IMG/VR virus record: IMGVR_UViG_3300035670_000502
Location: 1 to 41,374 of that record
Length of the DNA: 41,374 bases
Direction: 5' to 3' (one strand)
Origin: a virus
Under the pieces are notes generated by a model. The model saw only the letters and a program-made list of their open reading frames with translations. It had not been told where the DNA came from and ran no database searches. Position 1 is the first letter of the stretch, and each line of letters begins with the position of its first letter. This document shows positions 32,100-40,036 of the stretch, one piece after another. The position numbers were made by a program, and so were the translations under genes.

Positions 32100-33284
32100 T
32101 TATCCTAAACCATCAGCAGATACATCATCATAATCAGATGTAAAAGTAACTGTAGAACAATCACAATTAGCAAGAACAGAATCCATTGCTTCATATCCTT
32201 GAGTTAAGAAGAAAGCATCAAGAACAGGAAGTAATGCAGCAAATGTTTTATTAGCTACAGTACATTCAGCAGCTACAATAGTATTCATCTTGTTTTTGTA
32301 CTCATCCCATCCACCTACAATTTGAGGAGAATAGTGTAAGTTCAATTGATTGTATTTACCAGTAGAACTAGAGAATGTTTCAAAGTTGCCAATAGCTGTA
32401 CCAGCTAATTCACCAACTCTGTAAGGACCAGGCTTACCATTATATCCACCTGCTTCATACTCTAACCACTTAATATCTTTACCATCACCTTCACCAAAAG
32501 AAGGAAGTTGGAAAGTAGTAGTTTTAGCTTCACAGCTAAGGTCTTCAATAAGAGATACAATCATTAAGAATTGAGTCATCTTGTAATATCTCAAAGGAAC
32601 ATCACAATATTTGTAAACCTTAGAAGGAACATCTGTTAAACGAACTCCTAAACATAGACCAGCATTAGCAGGGTCTGCAATCCATGCAACAGGGTCAGTA
32701 ACTACAACAGGAGAACCTGGAGTTGTAGTATAGTCAAGGTATTGAGCAAATACAACACCATCTTTGTCAGCATTAACTGCATTAACAAATAGTTCTGCTA
32801 GCTTATTACAATCACCACTTGGGCAATCACAACCAGGACCACAACAAGGAGTTGTTACAGAGAATACTTTTGTAAACTGATTAAAACCATACATTTGATA
32901 TTGTTGAGAATTACCTCTAAACTCTATTTTAAAAGAGTAAGTAGTTTCACACTCAATTTTAGTAAAGTTTGTAATATCTACAATGTTAGGTTGTTGAGGG
33001 TTATAACATCTAAAGCTATAAGCATCAATGTCATTTCTTGGAATGTTTTGACCTGCAGAAGTATTAATTGTATCTACAAAACCATCTCCATCAGAGTCAA
33101 CACCTACTGCTAAAAAGATAGCTCTTTCATTAACAATAGTAGTGGCATCTTGAGATAGGCCAGTAGTAGCAGAGAATACACCAATTTGACCAGGAACTAA
33201 AGCAGTTACTGTAGAACCTGCTGTTAAAATATCTTGGTCATCTAGAGGTACAAGTACTTGAAAAACTGGATTATTTGCACTCAT
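32100..33284 (-). CDS. Abundant virion protein candidate, possible capsid auxiliary protein, 394 aa
   Basis: The beta-rich N-terminal half includes FQVLVPLDDQDILTAGSTV and a DSDGDGFVDT loop (about 63-72) that fits a calcium site. A Cys cluster CCGPGCDCPSGDC lies at about 147-159, and further Cys pairs occur later. I see no enzyme motif. The gene has its own strong terminator, as expected for a product needed in many copies, and lies downstream of the capsid gene as the auxiliary capsid protein does in crAss-like phages. That role is inference from position and expression signals, and a tail or fibre protein is the alternative. The leader is purely A/T (TTAAATTAATTTAAAAAAATG). Confidence 0.6.
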   Translation of the reverse strand: MSANNPVFQVLVPLDDQDILTAGSTVTALVPGQIGVFSATTGLSQDATTIVNERAIFLAVGVDSDGDGFVDTINTSAGQNIPRNDIDAYSFRCYNPQQPNIVDITNFTKIECETTYSFKIEFRGNSQQYQMYGFNQFTKVFSVTTPCCGPGCDCPSGDCNKLAELFVNAVNADKDGVVFAQYLDYTTTPGSPVVVTDPVAWIADPANAGLCLGVRLTDVPSKVYKYCDVPLRYYKMTQFLMIVSLIEDLSCEAKTTTFQLPSFGEGDGKDIKWLEYEAGGYNGKPGPYRVGELAGTAIGNFETFSSSTGKYNQLNLHYSPQIVGGWDEYKNKMNTIVAAECTVANKTFAALLPVLDAFFLTQGYEAMDSVLANCDCSTVTFTSDYDDVSADGLG

Positions 33285-33298
33285 TTTTTTAAATTAAT

Positions 33299-34015
33299 TT
33301 AATTGTTTAAAAGACTGATTTTTGCTTGTTTAATTTGGTAATCAGGAATCTGCATTTGTCCTGTAAGGATTAGTACAGCAATATCTACAATTTCTCTATG
33401 AGTATGTTCTGATAACTCACAATTTTGGAAACCTGTTAGTATAGTACCATCAGGTAATTTATAAGTTCCACCAACATAATCTTGAGCATTTTGTATATAT
33501 TTAGGTTTCCTAATGTAATTAAACTCACATATGGAATCGACAATAAAGGTTTCATCATTAAATACTCGTAGTCCATTTTCAAAAAATCTTATATTGACTT
33601 CTCCCCATTCAAATGAACTACAGTCAAAAGGACTTTCTTCATGTAAATCATCATGCTGCTTTAAATAAAGTCTAGCTTTAGTTTCACAATCTCCTTTTTT
33701 AATACAGGCATAGCCTGATAAGAAATACAAATAGTCTGTAGGTAATGTTACTGTATCAGACTTTGTATTAAATGGGATAGTAGGAAGAGGAGTTAGATTA
33801 TTCACAACAATAGTTCTAATATCATCTATACTCCTCTGATTCACTTCAAATCCATAACCGTTTTTGGTTCTTGGTTCAGCAATGTTTTTGATAAAAACTT
33901 CTTGTGCTTCATTAAGTGCCCAGTCAATTTCAGGAACTTTTAAGTTTCTGAATTGTTGAGAATCCACTTTATTAAGCTTAAATTTTAAATCATAATGCAT
34001 TGCTCTAGCATCCAT
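33299..34015 (-). CDS. Neck/tail ring protein candidate, 238 aa
   Basis: The sequence starts with a helical block (MHYDLKFKLNKVDSQQFRNL, then VPEIDWALNEAQEVFIKNI) followed by a motif R-SIDDIRTIVV and a beta-rich region. I remember this opening as one of the best conserved in crAss-like structural genes, where the product is a ring of the portal-tail connection. It lacks membrane segments and catalytic motifs. A C-terminal helix (HTHREIVDIAVLILTGQMQI) resembles connector proteins. It lies 14 bases before the 394-residue gene and 17 bases after the 269-residue gene. Confidence 0.62.
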   Translation of the reverse strand: MDARAMHYDLKFKLNKVDSQQFRNLKVPEIDWALNEAQEVFIKNIAEPRTKNGYGFEVNQRSIDDIRTIVVNNLTPLPTIPFNTKSDTVTLPTDYLYFLSGYACIKKGDCETKARLYLKQHDDLHEESPFDCSSFEWGEVNIRFFENGLRVFNDETFIVDSICEFNYIRKPKYIQNAQDYVGGTYKLPDGTILTGFQNCELSEHTHREIVDIAVLILTGQMQIPDYQIKQAKISLLNN

Positions 34016-34032
34016 GTCCCACTATTTATTTA

Positions 34033-34842
34033 TTAGTTTAACTTTTCTAATATTCTTGCTTTAATCTCTTGATTCTGAGGATTAGCAAAGTACTCTGTAA
34101 CATCTTCTATGCTATGTCCAAGTATATCACCCATGTAATAAATACCTGCACCTTCTTTAGTTAAAATATTCTTGTATAAAGCTTCAACCACCATACCCTT
34201 AATGTATAGTTGGTTTTTATCCATTTTAGAATATTTCAAAAATTCATTTATATATTCTCCTTCAATAATCTCAGCAAGTTTAACTTCAATGAATTCATTG
34301 GATTGTTTTCTTACTGAAATATCTAAGATAATTTGTATCAAAGAAACTTTTTGTTCTTTAGTAAGCTTATCAATAATCTTGTAAGCTTCTTTCTTTTTAT
34401 TCAATTTGTGAGCTTCAATTTCAACATGTTCTCCTTCATCATAAAGAATGTGTGTTGCTAAAGGCCATTTACCTTCTTGATATTCTTTTTCTGAATTAGC
34501 TACATATACAGAAGCTTTGTAGTTTTTAATCTTAATATAGTCTAAAGGTTTAGATGCATCAAGTATTAGTGTTCTATTAGGGAACTTTAACTGAGCTGCT
34601 TTAGTACCCCAAAACTCATGTGGTTTATTAGGATTAAAAGTATCAGTTAAATCTACTCCCATTAGCTTACCATATTTCTCTGCTTCTTCTTCTGTTAGAC
34701 CAGTTGCATATTTACCTGTTTGTGCATCATATAAAATCTGTGAAGATTGATCTTGACTAAAGTTATCTTTACCTAATTTACCATGCCACTTTGTTGTTTC
34801 TATAGGTCTTAACTCTACTAAATTTGGATTACGTTCTGACAT
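34033..34842 (-). CDS. Conserved crAss-like structural-block protein, 269 aa
   Basis: An N-terminal segment rich in charged and Asn residues (NPNLVELRPIETTKWHGK) is followed by a mixed domain with HEFWGTKAAQLKFPNRT and LDYIKIKNYKASVYVA, then a helical C-terminal half (about 150-269) with many Lys and Glu. It looks like a protein conserved immediately downstream of the capsid gene in this phage group, from memory only. No known enzyme motif is present. It is the first gene after the hairpin behind the capsid gene and shares a short spacing with the ring gene that follows. It may be a head-completion or assembly factor. Confidence 0.55.
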   Translation of the reverse strand: MSERNPNLVELRPIETTKWHGKLGKDNFSQDQSSQILYDAQTGKYATGLTEEEAEKYGKLMGVDLTDTFNPNKPHEFWGTKAAQLKFPNRTLILDASKPLDYIKIKNYKASVYVANSEKEYQEGKWPLATHILYDEGEHVEIEAHKLNKKKEAYKIIDKLTKEQKVSLIQIILDISVRKQSNEFIEVKLAEIIEGEYINEFLKYSKMDKNQLYIKGMVVEALYKNILTKEGAGIYYMGDILGHSIEDVTEYFANPQNQEIKARILEKLN

Positions 34843-34888
34843 AAAATTCTATTTAATTAAAAAATTGGATTGAAGTGAAATATAAGTA

Positions 34889-34912
34889 AGGAGAGGAGTT
34901 TCCCCCTCTCCT
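34889..34912 (-). terminator. GNRA-loop hairpin after the capsid gene
   Basis: On the minus strand, arms of 10 bases (nine Watson-Crick pairs and one G-U) close a GAAA tetraloop. It starts 11 bases past the capsid stop at 34923. The following tract (TTACTTATATTTC) is only moderately T-rich, so it may act as a weak terminator or as a 3' end stabilizer of the capsid mRNA that lets some transcription pass. Confidence 0.75.
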
Positions 34913-34922
34913 ATATTGGATT

Positions 34923-36377
34923 CTAGTTACGAGCAAGGATAAGTTCACCACAACGAGATACATCTTCAATATGGATACCACATTGGTCTTTAACATGCAT
35001 TTCATAGTAGTCACCAGAGTGGGAAGCAAGTTTGTTGTTTACAGGACCATAAGGAGTAATCAAACCAGCAGTATAGATCAAAGACATACCACCTTTTTTC
35101 TTAATACGCTTGATGTTAGATTCACCTTTCTCACCAGAGAAGTCAAGGAATGTAAACCTCATTGATTCTGTAGGATAACCTGTAACAGGATCAATTTCAA
35201 AGTTGATTTCACGATCATCATATAGAGGATTATGGATAAGCTCTAGTTCAGCACCATTGGCCATTCTATATTTCACAAACTGATAACCAGCAACTAAAGC
35301 TTGGTCATTGTAAGGAGATGTAGTTTTGTCAATGAACAATTGGTCTACAACTTGGATAAATCCTTTTTTCTCCATCCAATCTTGGATTGCACGATGGAAG
35401 ATAATCATACCATATTCACCAGTAAATGCTTTGATCTTTCTTTGTCCACCAGGCTTAACACGAGAGTAGAAAATGTCCATCAAGTACTCCTCAATTAGAG
35501 TAGCAGTTAGGTGAGTATAACGATGAATGTGAGAATCCTCAAGTTGCTCTTGGATACCAGGGCCAGAATAGATAGGTCTGCCATTAGCACCAAGTACAGA
35601 GTCTGTACTACGAGAATACCAGTAACCTCTTTCTAGTTCTTTGTACCATTGCATCCAGTATTCAACCTCAGCATATTTAATCCAAGTGTCATGCATTTTA
35701 CCATTAGGATCTGGAACTTTAACAGCCAAAACCTGATTGTGAGCATCACCTGTAATTTGGTATTTCTTTCTAAAACGAGAAAGTCTATTTCTCAATGTGA
35801 TAGGAAGAGAGTACTGAGTTGAACCTGATTGTTCTCCAGCTTCTTCATATTGAGAGAATAACTTTGCCCATTGAGTACCTGGAGAAAGGTAAGTAACAGG
35901 AAGGAAATCAGCACCATTGTCTGACATCAATCTTACTGTGTAAACCCAACCTTTACCATGTCTGTAAGGTTCTTCTTGAATTCTCACTTGATACTTCTTG
36001 TTAGTTGTACCTGGGTGGATAATATCACCTGGAACAAACCAGTTTTCATCAAGTTTGATTTTAAATGTTTGTTTAAGTTTACCAGGAGTTGTATTGCTGA
36101 TAGGCTCTACATTTTCAACTACTACCAAAGGTCTAGTTGAACCTGTTCTTAATCCCCATTCCCATTCATTGGAAGTAATTTCTTCTTCTTTTGCAGTAGA
36201 AGATAAAATGTAAGTCATTGGATTATCAGAATAACGTGTAGCTGTAAATAGCTTAGTCATTACTGATTCAAATACATGTGGCTTTGCAATTAGAGCAGCA
36301 CCCAAGTGATTTAGGTCTGTCATGTTTGCATGCCAAGGCATTTGCTTGGTTACTAACTTATTATTTAATTGTGCCAT
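34923..36377 (-). CDS. Major capsid protein, HK97-fold type, 484 aa
   Basis: Length, position after portal and scaffold genes, and sequence blocks such as MPWHANMTDLNHLGAALI near the start, WYKELERGYWYSR in the middle and the KKGGMSLIYTAGLITPYGP stretch near the end match the crAss-like major capsid protein, which adopts the HK97 fold and forms the icosahedral shell. I see no N-terminal signal or clear cleavage site, so a separate scaffold is expected. Codon choice differs from the neighbours: Arg is mostly CGT here, while AGA dominates elsewhere, a sign of selection for high expression. The gene closes with TAG and is followed by a stable hairpin. The leader (21 bases) is A/T-rich without Shine-Dalgarno sequence. 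Confidence 0.95.
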   Translation of the reverse strand: MAQLNNKLVTKQMPWHANMTDLNHLGAALIAKPHVFESVMTKLFTATRYSDNPMTYILSSTAKEEEITSNEWEWGLRTGSTRPLVVVENVEPISNTTPGKLKQTFKIKLDENWFVPGDIIHPGTTNKKYQVRIQEEPYRHGKGWVYTVRLMSDNGADFLPVTYLSPGTQWAKLFSQYEEAGEQSGSTQYSLPITLRNRLSRFRKKYQITGDAHNQVLAVKVPDPNGKMHDTWIKYAEVEYWMQWYKELERGYWYSRSTDSVLGANGRPIYSGPGIQEQLEDSHIHRYTHLTATLIEEYLMDIFYSRVKPGGQRKIKAFTGEYGMIIFHRAIQDWMEKKGFIQVVDQLFIDKTTSPYNDQALVAGYQFVKYRMANGAELELIHNPLYDDREINFEIDPVTGYPTESMRFTFLDFSGEKGESNIKRIKKKGGMSLIYTAGLITPYGPVNNKLASHSGDYYEMHVKDQCGIHIEDVSRCGELILARN

Positions 36378-36398
36378 TTTTAAAAAATTTGTTTAAAA

Positions 36399-37502
36399 TT
36401 AAAAGTAATCTGCTAACCCTTTATTGCGAGAACCTTTTGTGCTAATTGATGGATTTGCCTTTTGGTTATTTATTTTTTGTCTTGTTTCTCTGATGACTTC
36501 AGTTTTTGCTTTTTCTTTCAGGTCAGTAGCATCAAAGTCAGAACTAATAATCTTTGCCAAAAGAATCATTTTTTCTTTGTCTTTAAATACTCCTTGTAAG
36601 TCATTTTGAAACTGAGTAAGAAACTGATTTGGTCCTACTTTAACTGCTGGTTTTGTCATATACCCATGAAGTTCTTTTTTATCCTTCTGAGTTATATTCC
36701 AATCTTTTATTGCACCAGTAGTATCTATAGTATGTTTAAGATCTTTTACAAGTTGTTTTCTTTGCTCTTCTTGTTGAGCAGCTGTTCTCTTTTGTCTTTC
36801 TAAGACTTCAGCTTTCATTTGCTCTTCATCTTCTTGTAACTGATCATAAATCTTTTCAGCATACTTACCAAGTTTACCTGTTTCCTTTAACCATTGAATC
36901 TTATCATCAACATCATCTATATCTAGGTCTTCATAATTAGAATAATAGTATTCTAAAAATCTTTCCTGAGATCTCTCATCATCAATAGATAGTACAGGTA
37001 TTTCACTTAATTTGGAGTATATATCAAAGAACTGTTTTGTATCTCCGCCTTCTCTTTTAAACTTTAGAAATGCTTTTGCATCATCATCAAGTTCACTCAT
37101 GAAAGCTTGTATTGTTTCATCTAACCTAGCTTCAATTTCTTCTTCTTGAATTTCAATAAACTTATCAGCATCTATTTCTTCATCTTCTACTTCAATACTA
37201 ATAACACCTTTGCTTTTAAGTTCTTTATAAAGACTAGACCATTGTGAAGATTTTGATGAAGTTTCTTCCTCTGTTGTTTCTTCTGCATCAAAGAAATCTT
37301 CTTCAACTTCTTTTTCTTCTTTTTGTGGACCTAACTTTTCAGGTTCTTCTTCCTCTTGTACTTCATTTAATTTGGATGGTTTATTTTGTTCTTCTCCAAA
37401 AGAGGATTCTTCTTTTTTATCCTCTAATGTTGTAGTGCCAAAAAAATCATCTCCATTATCCCAATTAAAATCTGCTAAGCTTACTTCTTTTTCTGTACTC
37501 AT
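36399..37502 (-). CDS. Acidic scaffolding protein candidate, 367 aa
   Basis: The N-terminal 160 residues are extremely acidic and low in complexity (runs such as EEEEPEKLG, EEDFFDAEETTEEE). The middle is helical and the last 120 residues are basic and coiled-coil-like (EEQMKAEVLERQKRTAAQQE), ending GSRNKGLADYF. An elongated, helical, acidic protein with a basic C-terminus between portal and capsid genes is the usual pattern of phage scaffolds, whose basic tail binds the capsid protein. No protease triad is visible. It lies 21 bases before the capsid gene and 94 bases after the portal gene. The role is inferred from composition and order. Confidence 0.68.
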   Translation of the reverse strand: MSTEKEVSLADFNWDNGDDFFGTTTLEDKKEESSFGEEQNKPSKLNEVQEEEEPEKLGPQKEEKEVEEDFFDAEETTEEETSSKSSQWSSLYKELKSKGVISIEVEDEEIDADKFIEIQEEEIEARLDETIQAFMSELDDDAKAFLKFKREGGDTKQFFDIYSKLSEIPVLSIDDERSQERFLEYYYSNYEDLDIDDVDDKIQWLKETGKLGKYAEKIYDQLQEDEEQMKAEVLERQKRTAAQQEEQRKQLVKDLKHTIDTTGAIKDWNITQKDKKELHGYMTKPAVKVGPNQFLTQFQNDLQGVFKDKEKMILLAKIISSDFDATDLKEKAKTEVIRETRQKINNQKANPSISTKGSRNKGLADYF

Positions 37503-37596
37503 ACATTTTACAAATTTAAGTTTGAAAATTAAATATTTTTAAGTTTAAATCTTAAAAATTGGTTATACTAATTGATTGTTTCTAAATTACGTTTTA
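37503..37596. other. Longest intergenic gap (94 bases), no firm signal
   Basis: This A/T-rich gap separates the portal and scaffold genes. I find no strong hairpin. A TAAATTTG on the minus strand (37511-37518) fits the Bacteroidota -7 box TAnnTTTG, but it sits too close to the ATG and has no clear -33 element, so I do not call a promoter. Confidence 0.5.
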
Positions 37597-40032
37597 TTAT
37601 TTTTTGTTATTCTTCTTTTTATCTAAATCTACTTTTTCTTTATCTACTTCTTGCTGATGTTTAAATTTTTGCTCTTCTAAACTTTGTCTTCTTTGTTTAA
37701 TGTCTATATCAACTCCTTGTTTAGCTACTTCAAGAACATCTAATTTACCATCCTTATCAACATCTTTATCTTCAGAGAATCCCATTGAAAGAATAGTTTG
37801 TTTTTGTATTTCTCTCTTATTTTTAATCTCTTCTCTCATCAAATCTGTTTCTCTATCAAACATCTTCATTTCTTTCTCATGTTCAAAAGCTTGTTGTTGC
37901 ATTTCTTGTTGTTTTTGTAACTGCATCATTTGCTCTCTCTGCATATCTTCTCTCTTCTTAGATTCAGAAGCTAACAACATCTCTTCTGCTTCTTGTACTC
38001 CATCAGCTCTTACAATCTTAATAACATCAGATAGATCAATTTTTTGAGCTTGCATTGCAGCATGTGCTAATTGAGATACAAGTTCTTTAACTTCAAATGC
38101 TTTAGTAGAGTTAGAAACAAAAATACCATAAGTTGAATTTTCTAATAACTCTGCATCTACAGTAAGTAATTGCTTAGAAAAGTCATCTAAGAAATAGTTT
38201 ATCTTTAAGTTAGGATGATCTGTATATGCTATCTTAGCTGCTTCAATAAGTCTTTGAAGTACATTTCTTTTAACATGATTATGTAAGTCAAACACAGGTT
38301 CTAAGATGTGTGAACTTTGAATCATAGTTTGTTTGGTATTTGTTACAGAAGCATTTGGTCCTATTTGTCCTTCAGCTTCTGGTGGAATACCTACAGATAC
38401 ACCTGCTCTCCTTTCAATATATTCAGCCAGGTTGATATATTTTTGAATATCTGAAGCTAAAGACATGTCTATCTCTTTAACTGCATTAGGGATAGAATAA
38501 TCACCTTTATTACCCTCTTCATTAGGGTTAAGAAATCCTATCTTAGATGACTCAGCAAAGTATAACCATTTTTCTACATCTATACCTGCACTTTCAGGAA
38601 TCATACCAATATTCATCATTAATAGTTTACCTTTATCTGATGCCATTAAAAGTTCTATTCTATACATGATGATATCATAGTAATACTGATATGCTTTCAT
38701 TCTATCTACAAATGATGTAGGTAATGAGTTAGTAGTATCCATTACTGCACCAATGTAAGGTAATTTACAATCATAAAGATTATCTATATCTCTAAACTGT
38801 CCAGGTACAGGTCTTAAATAAACATATATATCTACACCTATCTTATATCCTTCATATACTTCAGGTATCCATTCCCACTTACAGGATATATCACCATGTT
38901 CTCTGTTTAATGTATAACCTTCATCTACTAATCTTTCTTGAACTTCACCATTAGCATCCATATAAGTTAGGAAACCTATCTTTCTTAATGCTTTCCATGT
39001 AGCATGTACTACCCTTACAGTCCAACCCTCATCTTCCTTGTTTACATTAAAAGTAAAGTTAGCATCTACAACATGGTTCATATTCTGAGTATAGTAAGAA
39101 TATATCTTATCTATTTCAGCATTAGTTAGTTCATCACCAAAGAATTGTACTACTTTAGATGGTGACATTCTATATACGCATACTGCCCATTCTCCTTCTT
39201 CAATAAACTCTACATCAGGAGATTTATCATAGTCAAAATAAAGAGGATTAATAACAGACATTGCAGGTTCATTATTAAGGATACCTACCCAAAATATCTC
39301 TTTAGCAGCAATACATAAATGTTTAAACCCTTGATTAAATTTAGTAGCTACATCTTCTTTTTGTACTAAGTATTCTAATAGTTGATGAGCAAGAGTTTCA
39401 GCAGGATCCTGATGTTCTCTTTCCATGTACTTCCTGATTTCTTCAGGAGTCATAGCCTTTAACTCTTCTTCTATCTGTTGTTGTATTTGTTGCTGTTGTT
39501 CTTGTGTAAGTTCTTGACCTTGAACTTCTTCCATCTTTCTTTTCTCAATATCCATTCTTATTGGCTTCATGATTTCAGAAATAACATATTCTTTCATCAT
39601 TCCAAATTGAGCCTGTTCTTTTCTTGTAGTAGCTTCTTCATTAACAGCCATTACTTTCCAAGAAAAAGGTCTTTTCATTTCCATACCCAATAGCATCTTT
39701 ATCTTAGGAGATATAATATCTCTATTAACAAAGTTAGCAGGTAGTTCACCAGCTTGAGCACCAAAGGGTTTAGTTACATATTCAAAGTCACGAATATTGA
39801 TAATATTATTAAATAAGTCATAATTCACTTTCATTCTTTTATACTCTGATACACCATTAGTATCAAAAGTATCCAATCCATATCCATTAAATCCTACTTG
39901 TGAAAATGATCTTTTATCTAAAAAGTCTAAGTTATTTTTATACCAATGTTTATTGTCAGCATTCTTTTGTGCTCTAGTTACCCTGTGTTTGGGCATAGCA
40001 ACACTAAAATTACCATCAGAATTAGTTATCAT
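37597..40032 (-). CDS. Portal protein, 811 aa
   Basis: Length and blocks such as WYKNNLDFLDKRSFSQ, PANFVNRDIISPKIKMLLG and the VINPLYFDYDKSPD segment match the crAss-like portal, the 12-fold ring at one capsid vertex through which DNA is packaged and ejected and on which the tail is built. A Gln/Glu-rich insertion (about 171-196) interrupts the N-terminal half. From about residue 670 the protein becomes a long charged helix (MQREQMMQLQKQQEMQQQ), as expected of an extended barrel. Near the C-terminus, D757-V-D-K-D-G-K-L-D-V-L-E768 is a canonical EF-hand loop. The gene starts four bases after the terminase stop, so the pair is probably coupled. No membrane segment is seen. Confidence 0.93.
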   Translation of the reverse strand: MITNSDGNFSVAMPKHRVTRAQKNADNKHWYKNNLDFLDKRSFSQVGFNGYGLDTFDTNGVSEYKRMKVNYDLFNNIINIRDFEYVTKPFGAQAGELPANFVNRDIISPKIKMLLGMEMKRPFSWKVMAVNEEATTRKEQAQFGMMKEYVISEIMKPIRMDIEKRKMEEVQGQELTQEQQQQIQQQIEEELKAMTPEEIRKYMEREHQDPAETLAHQLLEYLVQKEDVATKFNQGFKHLCIAAKEIFWVGILNNEPAMSVINPLYFDYDKSPDVEFIEEGEWAVCVYRMSPSKVVQFFGDELTNAEIDKIYSYYTQNMNHVVDANFTFNVNKEDEGWTVRVVHATWKALRKIGFLTYMDANGEVQERLVDEGYTLNREHGDISCKWEWIPEVYEGYKIGVDIYVYLRPVPGQFRDIDNLYDCKLPYIGAVMDTTNSLPTSFVDRMKAYQYYYDIIMYRIELLMASDKGKLLMMNIGMIPESAGIDVEKWLYFAESSKIGFLNPNEEGNKGDYSIPNAVKEIDMSLASDIQKYINLAEYIERRAGVSVGIPPEAEGQIGPNASVTNTKQTMIQSSHILEPVFDLHNHVKRNVLQRLIEAAKIAYTDHPNLKINYFLDDFSKQLLTVDAELLENSTYGIFVSNSTKAFEVKELVSQLAHAAMQAQKIDLSDVIKIVRADGVQEAEEMLLASESKKREDMQREQMMQLQKQQEMQQQAFEHEKEMKMFDRETDLMREEIKNKREIQKQTILSMGFSEDKDVDKDGKLDVLEVAKQGVDIDIKQRRQSLEEQKFKHQQEVDKEKVDLDKKKNNKK

Positions 40033-40036
40033 AGTT

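Noticed and set aside
33251-33260. 10-bp palindrome caagtacttg at the start of the 394-aa gene
   Set aside because: It is short, inside coding sequence and without partner sites. Chance is a sufficient explanation.
37511-37518. Bacteroidota-type -7 promoter box (TAAATTTG) before the scaffold gene
   Set aside because: It would leave only a few bases of leader, has no convincing -33 element, and such words are frequent by chance in this A+T-rich DNA.
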